Assembly: GCA_023392285.1 (NCBI GenBank)
Contig: JAEVZK010000049.1
Coordinates: 1 to 44,435 of the forward strand
Source: Armatimonadota bacterium
GTDB taxonomy: Bacteria; Armatimonadota; Fimbriimonadia; Fimbriimonadales; Fimbriimonadaceae
Length of the DNA stretch: 44,435 nucleotides
Direction: 5' to 3'
Shown here piece after piece: positions 33,677-40,779 of this stretch (positions are counted from its first letter, which is position 1; each line of letters opens with the position of its first letter). Under the pieces are notes generated by a model, which was not told the origin of the DNA, did no database searches, and was given only the letters and a program-made list of their open reading frames with translations. Position numbers and translations under genes: made by a program.

Positions 33677-34518
33677 CAGGAGTTCTGGTCCCCTTCTTGA
33701 TCCTCTTCTTGATCGTCTTTTTGATCGTCTTCGTCGGATTGATCTTCCACGCCGCTCCCAGGAATACCGGCGTCCATCATCTCCGACTTTGCAAAGGTAT
33801 CCGTTCCAAACTGTTGGCCGAGGTAGTGCTTGCGAACCAGGTCGTTCCCTGCGATTTCTTGCCCAGAGCCTGCTGCGATGATCGCGCCGTCCACGAGAAT
33901 ATAGTTGCGGTCCGTGATCCGAAGGGTCGCCGATACGTTGTGATCGGTGATGAGAATGCCGATGTTGCGCCGCTTGAGCCGGAAGATGATCTCCTGAATC
34001 TCTTCAATGGTCACGGGATCGATGCCAGTGAATGGCTCGTCCAGCAGGATGAAATTGGGTTCCGTTGCCAGCGCGCGAGCAATTTCGACACGCCGCCGCT
34101 CACCTCCAGAGAGGACATTGCCGTTGCTCTTCAGGATGTGCTTGATATGAAGCTCTTCCGCAAGCTGCTCGATCTTCTCCTTCTGCTCTTTGCGGCTCCG
34201 CTTCGCGAGCTCGAGCACCAGCCTGAGGTTGTCTTCGACCGACAGTTTCCTGAAGACGCTCGCTTCCTGCGGAAGGTATCCAACCCCTTGACGAGCGCGC
34301 CGGTACATCGGCCAGCGAGTCACTTCCGTCTGATCGAATTCAACCTTTCCTTTATTCGGCTTGACCAGACCTACCGTCATGTAGAACGTGGTCGTTTTCC
34401 CGGCTCCATTGGGACCGAGCAGCCCCACAATTTCGCCTTGCGAAATGTTATAGCTGACACCCTTGACTACCTGCCGCCCGCGGTAGCTCTTGTGAAGGTC
34501 GGTCGCCGTAATCCTCAT
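33676..34518 (-). CDS. lptB: LPS transport ATP-binding protein LptB
   Basis: 280-aa ABC ATPase powering LPS extraction. Walker A GPNGAGKTT (35-43), signature LSGGE (136-140), Walker B FILLDE (156-161) and the H-loop in LITDHNVSATLRI near 197 are all intact. It is longer than typical LptB (~240) by an acidic tail of about 22 residues rich in Asp, Glu and Gln, encoded by a 12-bp tandem repeat at 33693-33728. It overlaps the LptA-like gene upstream by 4 bases and the permease downstream by 3. Confidence 0.95.
   Translation of the reverse strand: MRITATDLHKSYRGRQVVKGVSYNISQGEIVGLLGPNGAGKTTTFYMTVGLVKPNKGKVEFDQTEVTRWPMYRRARQGVGYLPQEASVFRKLSVEDNLRLVLELAKRSRKEQKEKIEQLAEELHIKHILKSNGNVLSGGERRRVEIARALATEPNFILLDEPFTGIDPVTIEEIQEIIFRLKRRNIGILITDHNVSATLRITDRNYILVDGAIIAAGSGQEIAGNDLVRKHYLGQQFGTDTFAKSEMMDAGIPGSGVEDQSDEDDQKDDQEEDQEGDQNS
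33693..33728. repeat. 12-bp tandem repeat coding the acidic LptB tail
   Basis: Three back-to-back copies of a 12-base unit (cttcttgatcct, cttcttgatcgt, ctttttgatcgt on the plus strand). On the coding strand each encodes four residues of the type Asp-Gln-Glu/Lys-Asp. Length is a multiple of three, so copy-number change would not shift the frame. Confidence 0.8.
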
Positions 34519-35315
34519 GAGCCGCCACCCCCCTGAGGACGGGCCTCGGCCTTCGCTGGAGAGCCAAGAAGCTTGATGTCCTTCAATTCATTTTTAGGTC
34601 CGAGGGAGAGGATCGCCGTTTGCCCAGAAGCATTGCCCACATATCCTAAACCATCACCCTGTATAAGGACGTGCCCGCTCAACGTGATGGTCCGATCTGA
34701 TCCGATCAGCTTCATCAAGGCGCGGTCCGCCGATCCTTCGAGCGATACCGTGCTATCGGTGCGCCGCATCTTCATCGACATCTTGATTGGACCGGAGACC
34801 TCTCCCGAAGACATCAAGTCCTGCGATACTGGAGCTCCCGGAAACAGGTCGAAGTCAGCCGTTCCGCCTTCCACTGTGATCAAGTACACGTCGTCCGGTT
34901 GGCGGAACACGCCCCGAAATCGATTCTCGATATGCAAGTGTCCGACGCGCTCTGTTCCTGTATAAAGTAACGAATTGGCTGAGAATTCAGCCGTAGCCGA
35001 AACCGGTCCACCCGCTTGCAACTCGGCGAACTTGAAGAGGGCTTCGCCATCGACGCTGGCCCGCTTCAGGAATGGTTCCGCGTCTGCGTCGCGGCTGATC
35101 TGAGCCGAAATAGTGGAACCGGAAACAGTGATTCCCAGGTGTGGTGCCTGCACCAGTGCATTTCCTTTCGCCACCACCTCGTTTTCGACCACCGATGCGG
35201 TGATCTGTGCCGCCGTCACATCGATTTTTCCGGCCCGACCGGTAACGCTGATGTGCGGTTGCTGAAGCGAAACCGTCACGAACCCCACACTGAGCGCCTT
35301 CAATAACCTAGTCAT
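34515..35315 (-). CDS. LptA/OstA-like periplasmic protein (second)
   Basis: 266 aa from ATG 35315. A short N-terminal hydrophobic stretch (RLLKALSVGFVTVSLQQ) could be a signal or anchor. The rest is beta-strand rich with repeating pairs of strands, including ASVDGEALFKF, TLSGHVLIQGDGLGYVG and TAILSLGP, as in the OstA/LptA beta-jellyroll that bridges the periplasm. ATG 35351 is an alternative that adds 12 residues, but 35315 follows the stop of the previous gene by 4 bases. Its stop overlaps lptB by 4 bases. Family assignment is by pattern and operon context. Confidence 0.65.
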   Translation of the reverse strand: MTRLLKALSVGFVTVSLQQPHISVTGRAGKIDVTAAQITASVVENEVVAKGNALVQAPHLGITVSGSTISAQISRDADAEPFLKRASVDGEALFKFAELQAGGPVSATAEFSANSLLYTGTERVGHLHIENRFRGVFRQPDDVYLITVEGGTADFDLFPGAPVSQDLMSSGEVSGPIKMSMKMRRTDSTVSLEGSADRALMKLIGSDRTITLSGHVLIQGDGLGYVGNASGQTAILSLGPKNELKDIKLLGSPAKAEARPQGGGGS

Positions 35316-35319
35316 GCGA

Positions 35320-36051
35320 TTAGCTGAAATCGAACTTATAAACAGCGCCATCCTTATTCAAATAGAGGGTCGCCCTAGAGGTCTCCAGGTTGAAAGTGCT
35401 CGTGCTCTTTCCGCCTTCTGCCTTAACATTACCGGTTAATGTGATGCGTCCTTCTCCGCCAACGGTTCCGTAGGTCATTTTCGATGCTCGGAGGCTGATG
35501 TTGCCGCCCGTTGCCTGAGTGACGCTGACGCGCACATTTCCAGAAACGGTCGCCGACTGCAGGGGACGCGATTGTGCGGAATTGGTCAGGTGCGCAGTGG
35601 CCGAGGAGCCGGTCACATTGAGCGTTTCCTTCCCCGCTCTCGAATTCACCAGGCGTACGGGACCAGAGATCGTCACATCTGCGCTCGATCGACTGCCGAC
35701 GAACGTTCCCCCTGATCCGGTGAGTTCCGAGGTGTCGCCGGAACCCTTGCGAAGAATGCGTAAGCTCTGCTGAGCGGTCACTTTCTGAACCGGATCTTTC
35801 ACACCCTTCGTCTGATCGATGATCGCAACCAGGGAAGGGGACCACAGCTCCAGACCTTGGCGGGCCGAGCGAATGTAAACATTCCCGCCCGATTTTTTCA
35901 GCGTGAACTGATACCGATTCGGCCCCATGAACTTGAGCGAACCGCCTCCGGCATTGACGCTCCAATCACCATCCTCACTCTTGTAGTTCAGGACTTGCCC
36001 ATGGACAAGAATCGCCTGCAGCATGGCGAGCACGACAACAAGCTTTTTCAA
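35320..36051 (-). CDS. LptA/OstA-like periplasmic protein (first)
   Basis: 243 aa. Signal peptide MKKLVVVLAMLQAILVHGQ is clear. The mature part is beta-rich with SARQGLELWSPSLVAIIDQ, VSGNVRVSV and GGEGRITLTGNVKAE, the style of OstA-like proteins. Start is TTG 36051, overlapping the upstream stop as TTGA. Together with the two neighbours it would supply the periplasmic bridge between LptB2F and the outer membrane. Confidence 0.65.
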   Translation of the reverse strand: MKKLVVVLAMLQAILVHGQVLNYKSEDGDWSVNAGGGSLKFMGPNRYQFTLKKSGGNVYIRSARQGLELWSPSLVAIIDQTKGVKDPVQKVTAQQSLRILRKGSGDTSELTGSGGTFVGSRSSADVTISGPVRLVNSRAGKETLNVTGSSATAHLTNSAQSRPLQSATVSGNVRVSVTQATGGNISLRASKMTYGTVGGEGRITLTGNVKAEGGKSTSTFNLETSRATLYLNKDGAVYKFDFS

Positions 36052-36602
36052 GGACGCTTAAACTCCTTGGGCGTGGCGATCACCTTAAGATCGGGAGTAG
36101 CCCAAATCTCATCCGGCCCGGACAAACTGCCATTCACTCCGCTTACCACCAAATGTCCTTTCGCGACGATCAGCTTCTGTTTCGCCCGATACTCCAAGTT
36201 GTCGCAGTGCAGTTTCATCTTATAGCTATTGGATTGGACGTCCACGCCGCCAGATAACTTCAACAGCTGCTTCTCTTTGTTGGCGGAAGCGCTCTCCGCT
36301 TGAAAGGAACTCGCCTCTTTCCCACCCGCAAACATCGAGCCGCTGACTCCCTCCATATCGCTCGCGAATGGCCCCTCGTTACCGATCGTCAAGCTCGCTT
36401 TCTGCCAAGAAATCTTATAGAGGATTTCCTGAAGGTTATCTGGGCTGCGCACCTCGACCGTCCCAGGATCGGCGTGAACCGCAATCGGCTTCTCCAGAAG
36501 CGGCTTCACCTCGGGCGGTTTGGAACTCGTCGATTTGGTTGCGCCGCATCCCATCCCCAGGAGAGCGGCTGAGATCGCTAACCCGAAGTAGGCAGAACGG
36601 AT
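36048..36602 (-). CDS. LptC-like lipoprotein, candidate AUC start
   Basis: 184 aa if started at the ATC at 36602. The peptide then reads (M)RSAYFGLAISAALLGMGC, a textbook lipoprotein signal with lipobox LLGMGC. The mature part has a beta-rich C-terminal half (QLLKLSGGVDVQSNSYKM, LEYRAKQKLIVAKGHLVVSG) like LptC/LptA. On the minus strand GAGGAGG stands 5 bases before ATC, perfect Shine-Dalgarno spacing. The only other in-frame start is ATG 36653, which overlaps rlmN by 76 bases and puts 17 extra residues before the signal. A standard annotation would pick 36653. Function in LPS transport is inferred from place and pattern. Confidence 0.65.
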   Translation of the reverse strand: MRSAYFGLAISAALLGMGCGATKSTSSKPPEVKPLLEKPIAVHADPGTVEVRSPDNLQEILYKISWQKASLTIGNEGPFASDMEGVSGSMFAGGKEASSFQAESASANKEKQLLKLSGGVDVQSNSYKMKLHCDNLEYRAKQKLIVAKGHLVVSGVNGSLSGPDEIWATPDLKVIATPKEFKRP

Positions 36603-37651
36603 AGTGGCCTCCTCGCGAACTTTCCTTGATGCTGGCCTGCCAGCTGGCCACACGCCGCCGCAATTTCGTGCCCCCGTTCCGTGCGTTGCGTGACGTTGAT
36701 CCCCTTCTGCTCCAAAATTGACCGGAACAGTTTGATTCTTGAAGGCTCCGGGCGGGCGAAACCCTGCTCCGTATCGACCCAGTTAAAGGGGATGAGGTTG
36801 ACAACCAACGGCACGCCCCGAGCAACCCGCGCGAGTTCTTGCGCTTGGTCGGTGGTGTCGGTCACTCCCTTGATCAGCAGATACTCGAGCGTGATCTTGC
36901 GTCCGGTGGCGGCCTGATAATCCCTCATCGCCTTCATCACTTCGGCGACCGGCCACTTATGGTTCACCGGCATAAGGCGATCGCGCACCTCGTCCACTGC
37001 CGAATGCAGCGACAGAGCCAAGTGGATCGGCAGCTTTTCCTTCGCTAGTTCGTAGATCTGCGGCACAAGCCCGACCGTCGAAACGGTTAAATGGCGGTAG
37101 CTGAGACCCACTTCTTCATGCAGAAGATGAAGGCTTTTCACGACATTCTTGAGATTGAGCAGGGGTTCGCCCATTCCCATAAACACCACGTGAGAAATGC
37201 GTTTTGGGGATATCCGCTGCAGCATCAGATACTGCCCAACGATCTCGCCAGGAGTAAGGTTCCGATCAAAGCCGCCAAGACCGGTCGCGCAAAATTTGCA
37301 CCCCATCGGACAGCCCACTTGGCTGGAGATACAGCAGCTAACCCGATCTGAGTAAGGGAGCAGGACACACTCGTACACCTGGCCGTCCCCGTTATGAACT
37401 AGAAGTTTATCGACGCCGTCGGTGGACGTGCGATGAGAGGCGACCTGAAGCGGCTGAAGGTTGTACGTCTCGCTTAACTCGTCGCGAAGCTGTTTGGGCA
37501 AATCGGCCAACTCTGACCATTCATGCTCCGCCTTACGATAAAGATGGAGAGCGATCTGGCTCGCGCGCATGCGAGCATCGGAGCGATCGGCGAGCACTTG
37601 CTGTAACTCCGCCCGATCCAATCCGACAAGGGTCGGCTTAGGAAGTGACAA
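36578..37651 (-). CDS. rlmN: 23S rRNA and tRNA adenine-C2 methyltransferase RlmN
   Basis: 357-aa radical-SAM methyltransferase that modifies A2503 of 23S rRNA and A37 of some tRNAs. The cluster motif is CPMGCKFC (C114, C118, C121), and the C-terminal acceptor cysteine is about C334 in AAACGQLAG. VFMGMGEPLLNL and STVGLVPQI are family landmarks. Length is normal. Start is TTG 37651; TAAAAT lies 8 bases before it on the minus strand and there is no ribosome-binding site. It leads the Lpt operon; its end overlaps the LptC-like gene. Confidence 0.96.
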   Translation of the reverse strand: MSLPKPTLVGLDRAELQQVLADRSDARMRASQIALHLYRKAEHEWSELADLPKQLRDELSETYNLQPLQVASHRTSTDGVDKLLVHNGDGQVYECVLLPYSDRVSCCISSQVGCPMGCKFCATGLGGFDRNLTPGEIVGQYLMLQRISPKRISHVVFMGMGEPLLNLKNVVKSLHLLHEEVGLSYRHLTVSTVGLVPQIYELAKEKLPIHLALSLHSAVDEVRDRLMPVNHKWPVAEVMKAMRDYQAATGRKITLEYLLIKGVTDTTDQAQELARVARGVPLVVNLIPFNWVDTEQGFARPEPSRIKLFRSILEQKGINVTQRTERGHEIAAACGQLAGQHQGKFARRPLSVLPTSG

Positions 37652-37659
37652 CTTATTCT

Positions 37660-37665
37660 ATTTTA
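37660..37665 (-). promoter_or_regulatory. -10-like box of rlmN, leaderless type
   Basis: On the minus strand TAAAAT, 8 bases before TTG 37651. Confidence 0.35.
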
Positions 37666-37692
37666 CCTACGCCGACCCGTCCGTCCTCTGCT

Positions 37693-38241
37693 TCAGCTAG
37701 GTCGCACGGAGCGTGCTTGAACCAGCGAGGGTGACGCGATCCAGCTTTCGGCGACCTCGTCGTCGGGCAGCAGATCGAGCCCAACGCTTCGGCAAGCATC
37801 GCCAGCGTCTCGGCGATATCGGATCCGGAACGTGGCATCGCATTTCATCAAATCAAGAACGATTCCAACCTGAAACGCCCTCAAATCCTCTACCGCGGCA
37901 CGCGCGGCGGCGCTGTTGTCCCTAGCCCGTGCGAAGCTGCGAATCGATTCTCCCAGTTGCCCAAGAGCTTGGCAGGCGAAGCCTCGCAGCTCAAAGTACC
38001 CAGGCTCGTAAGGGTTCAGCTTGATGAGCGTTTCGATCGTTTTGCTCAGTTGTGCAAACTGACCAGCTTGCCACTGTGCCTTCGCAAGCACCTCAAGGGC
38101 CCCAATCTGATGAGGGTCCTCTCGGAGAACGGCTCTCGACTCTCGAATGACTTGTTGCGCTCGACCCGACTTGAGGAGGGTTTCCAAACGGCTGAGCCGG
38201 GATTGGACGGTTTCCTGCGGTCGCTTCATGACAGATTCCAT
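37693..38241 (-). CDS. TPR-like protein
   Basis: 182 aa. Helical repeats of TPR type in the first two-thirds: ALEVLAKAQWQAGQFAQLSKTIETLIKLNPYEPGYFELRGFACQALGQLGESIRSFARA matches two consecutive TPR units, with the preceding RAVLREDP as part of a third. The C-terminal ~60 residues are mixed, unknown. Such proteins are scaffolds for other proteins. AGGAGAG lies 4 bases before ATG 38241, so this start is preferred over ATG 38259. It ends 41 bases before rlmN. Confidence 0.75.
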   Translation of the reverse strand: MESVMKRPQETVQSRLSRLETLLKSGRAQQVIRESRAVLREDPHQIGALEVLAKAQWQAGQFAQLSKTIETLIKLNPYEPGYFELRGFACQALGQLGESIRSFARARDNSAAARAAVEDLRAFQVGIVLDLMKCDATFRIRYRRDAGDACRSVGLDLLPDDEVAESWIASPSLVQARSVRPS

Positions 38242-38378
38242 TGTGCTCTCCTGGCGCAACCCCGAGAATCACGATTTAGCATAGCGGCAGAATGTTCACG
38301 CGAGTAGCGGGCAAATATACTGGACTAAGTTCGCAATCATCGGGATGCAACACAAAATCCAGTGTTAATGCGAGGGTT

Positions 38379-38455
38379 TGGGGCGGATAATGGGTCTCGA
38401 ACCCACGACCTCCTCAGCCACAGTGAGGCGCTCTAACCCCTGAGCTATATCCGCC
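38379..38455 (-). tRNA. tRNA-His (anticodon GTG)
   Basis: On the minus strand a full cloverleaf: acceptor GCGGATA with TATCCGC, D-stem GCTC/GAGC, anticodon stem CCTCA/TGAGG around loop CTGTGGC (GTG at 34-36), T-stem GTGGG/CCCAT with one G-T pair and loop TTCGAGA. The extra G at -1 facing C73 is the identity element of tRNA-His, and CCA is encoded. The 38456-38543 and 38242-38378 flanks hold only its promoter and no other gene. Confidence 0.97.
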
Positions 38456-38468
38456 GCGCAGAGTCATT

Positions 38469-38498
38469 ATTGTGCTTGAAAAACCCGCGCTGAGTCAA
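38469..38498 (-). promoter_or_regulatory. Promoter of tRNA-His
   Basis: On the minus strand TTGACT (38493-38498), 18-base spacer, CACAAT (38469-38474), about 14 bases before the tRNA. Confidence 0.55.
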
Positions 38499-38543
38499 CC
38501 GGAGAACCTTTCGAGTAAGATGAGCCCTCCTGCTATTATTGCG

Positions 38544-38945
38544 ATGAAATTTCGTCTGTGTGGGCTTAGTGCTCGTAATCTTGGCCCCGTGTTCGCGTCC
38601 CGCGCTTCATGGATGGCCAGCCTCCCATTGCTCCTTGTCGTAGCCGGTTGCGGTGGAGACGGAACGACGAATTTCCTCAGTTCGATCTATATCCAGGTTC
38701 AGCCAGGACCGAAGTTTGCCCCCATGGACTCCTATGCATTGAGCGAAGCACGGGTCACCTTTATCAACACCGACTCCATCTCGCACAGCATCGATTGGCA
38801 GGGTCAGCAAGGCCTCACTCAGCTTATCCCTGCTGGCAGCCGCGCATGGTTCGATCTTCCTCGCGCCGTGGTCGGCACAAGCTATAGCTTTCGTCTCGAT
38901 GGCAGCGGTCCCGTGGCCACTGTCACAATCGTTGCCGCCCGTTAG
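38544..38945 (+). CDS. Small lipoprotein with cupredoxin-like pattern
   Basis: 133 aa. N-terminal basic stretch and hydrophobic segment SLPLLLVVAGC with lipobox VAGC. The mature part, about 95 residues, is beta-rich: ARVTFINTDSISHSIDWQ, then LIPAGSRAWFDLPRAVVGTSYSFRLDG. This is the strand order of plastocyanin-like folds, including a His after the TD(S) turn, but the Cys-Met copper ligands are absent, so copper binding is unlikely. Frame is open from 38472; I chose ATG 38544 because the tRNA promoter occupies the earlier part. Start uncertain. Function unknown. Confidence 0.6.
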   Translation: MKFRLCGLSARNLGPVFASRASWMASLPLLLVVAGCGGDGTTNFLSSIYIQVQPGPKFAPMDSYALSEARVTFINTDSISHSIDWQGQQGLTQLIPAGSRAWFDLPRAVVGTSYSFRLDGSGPVATVTIVAAR

Positions 38946-38951
38946 CGAATC

Positions 38952-40556
38952 TTAAAGACGCGTCGGCAGGATACGAATTCGACGGTTCGGGTCTTCTCCG
39001 ACCGACTCACTCGCGAGCCGTCTCGCCTCCACCATTTGATGCTGCGCTTTGCGTACAGGAGCAGGCTGAGGAGACAGTTCAAACGGCTTGTTGCTTTGCA
39101 GCACCGTCTCAATGCCTGATTGGGCTTCCTCTAAGGCCTTGTCGTCCACGTCCGGCCCCTCCGTCTGATGACGAATGATCGTGTCGAGCGCATCCGATAT
39201 TTGCGAAAACGTGTTCGATTTCACGACCACCGTATTGATCGGCTTCCCCGCGATGTCGCGCAGTTTCTTTGGTTTTGCCTGGTAGGTGGAACGAATCGCC
39301 ATCACCGCGTCCGCCTGGCTTAAATCGTTGATCACGTAAGCTGGCGCGCGCTTCTCGCGTATCGCTCTTTCTAAACGAGTTCGAGCAATCCCGTAAGGAT
39401 AGATTCGAATCAGATGCTGCGCTGCCTGACGAGCCGCCTCGCTAGCCTCTCCGCCGTTCGCCGCAACCTTCTGCGCCGGACTTTCCGCCGCCCGCTCCTG
39501 CCGAGCCAAGGCGGGAAACCGCTTATTGAACCCAGGCTCATCCAGTTCAGCGGTCTGCTCCTTTTGCACGACTTCCGTCTCCCCGGCTCCGGTGCGAACC
39601 CGAATCTCTGGCCGAGGCGGCACGCCGCGCAAGATCATATCGACCGTCTTCTGCACATCGTTGTGAACGGCGAGGCGCTCATAATCGAGCAGTTCGATGA
39701 CCACATCGAACGTCGGCGGAGCTTTTCGCTCCAGTACCGTCTTCTGAGTCCCCCTCCTAGCCGCTTCGGCGTCGGAGAGGGTCACCGCCTGAATGCCACC
39801 GATCAGGTCGCACAGAGTCGGATTCAACATCAGATTTTCCAGCGTCTGCCCGTGAGCCGTGCCGACAAGCTGCACGCCGCGCTCCGCGATCGTGCGAGCC
39901 GCCGCTGCTTCCGCCTCGGTGCCGATCTCGTCGATGACGATGACCTCCGGCATGTGGTTCTCAACCGCCTCGATCATCACGTTGTGTTGCTCCGCCGCCA
40001 CCCGAACCTGCATCCGCCTCGCGGAGCCGATTCCAGGGTGCGGCACATCGCCGTCTCCAGCAATCTCATTGCTGGTGTCCACGATGACCACGCGCTTCTC
40101 GACCTCGTCGGAAAGCACGCGCGCAACCTCACGCAGCTTGGTCGTTTTGCCAACGCCCGGCTTGCCGAGAAGAAGAATGGACTGTCCCGAACGCACGATA
40201 TCGTCGATCATGTCGATCGTTCCTTCGAGGGCCCGACCTACTCGACACGTGAGACCGATCACCTTTCCGTGCCGATTCCGAATCGCCGAAATGCGATGCA
40301 GCGTACGTTCAATGCCCGCTCGATTATCAGAGCCGAATTCCCCAATATTGCGCGTCACGAACTCGAGATCGTCGCCGCTCACAATCAGATCAGGCATCCG
40401 AACCACCTTGTTTCGGTATCTGGCTTCGGCCGGTCGACCGTAGTCGAGCACGATTTCAATCAGGCTTTCGAATTCATTGGCTTGCTCGAGGCGCAGTCGC
40501 ACCTCGGTCGGCAACACTACGAGAAGTTGGTCCAGCCCGTCTGCGTATAGAGACAT
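38952..40556 (-). CDS. SpoIIIAA-like AAA ATPase with C-terminal R3H domain (Ycf45-like)
   Basis: 534 aa. The N-terminal half is an ATPase of the SpoIIIAA/Ycf45 type: Walker A GKPGVGKTT (131-139), the Walker B strand VIVIDEIG near 205, and GTAHGQTLENL. The last ~60 residues are an R3H nucleic-acid-binding domain (HQMVEARRLASESVGEDPNR then RIRI), preceded by an acidic low-complexity region. Such proteins occur in cyanobacteria, plastids, Deinococci and sporeformers; their exact role is unknown, but single-stranded nucleic acid binding is expected. There are no sporulation genes in the window. A perfect inverted repeat precedes the start on the minus strand. Confidence 0.88.
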   Translation of the reverse strand: MSLYADGLDQLLVVLPTEVRLRLEQANEFESLIEIVLDYGRPAEARYRNKVVRMPDLIVSGDDLEFVTRNIGEFGSDNRAGIERTLHRISAIRNRHGKVIGLTCRVGRALEGTIDMIDDIVRSGQSILLLGKPGVGKTTKLREVARVLSDEVEKRVVIVDTSNEIAGDGDVPHPGIGSARRMQVRVAAEQHNVMIEAVENHMPEVIVIDEIGTEAEAAAARTIAERGVQLVGTAHGQTLENLMLNPTLCDLIGGIQAVTLSDAEAARRGTQKTVLERKAPPTFDVVIELLDYERLAVHNDVQKTVDMILRGVPPRPEIRVRTGAGETEVVQKEQTAELDEPGFNKRFPALARQERAAESPAQKVAANGGEASEAARQAAQHLIRIYPYGIARTRLERAIREKRAPAYVINDLSQADAVMAIRSTYQAKPKKLRDIAGKPINTVVVKSNTFSQISDALDTIIRHQTEGPDVDDKALEEAQSGIETVLQSNKPFELSPQPAPVRKAQHQMVEARRLASESVGEDPNRRIRILPTRL

Positions 40557-40573
40557 TAGATTTTTAGTGAAAA

Positions 40574-40591
40574 GTGTTGGAACGCCAACAC
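40574..40591. promoter_or_regulatory. Inverted repeat before the R3H ATPase gene
   Basis: GTGTTGG-AACG-CCAACAC, perfect 7-bp arms with 4-base loop, 17 bases before ATG 40556 on the minus strand, followed there by TTTT. It could be an operator or a leader hairpin. The rest of the 223-base gap to 40780 shows nothing else I recognise. Confidence 0.35.
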
Positions 40592-40779
40592 CCTACCCAT
40601 CATAAGACGCTTTCCCGGGATTTGTTGCTTCAATTTCAAAAAATGGGCTAGGACCGGAGTCGGTGGTTTTGTACTCGATCTTGGCGGTTTCGTCAACCCG
40701 TTCCTCGGCCAGTCCGTGAACAATCTGGCGTAGAAACCGTCAGGGCTGCTATCGCCGAAACCCTACTGGAGGTCTTACT

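Noticed and set aside
33697..34536. Plus-strand ORF (279 codons)
   Set aside because: Antisense to lptB, whose ABC motifs are intact; no support of its own.
39414..40550. Long plus-strand ORF (378 codons)
   Set aside because: Antisense to the SpoIIIAA-R3H gene; composition rich in Arg and His, no start signal, no domain.
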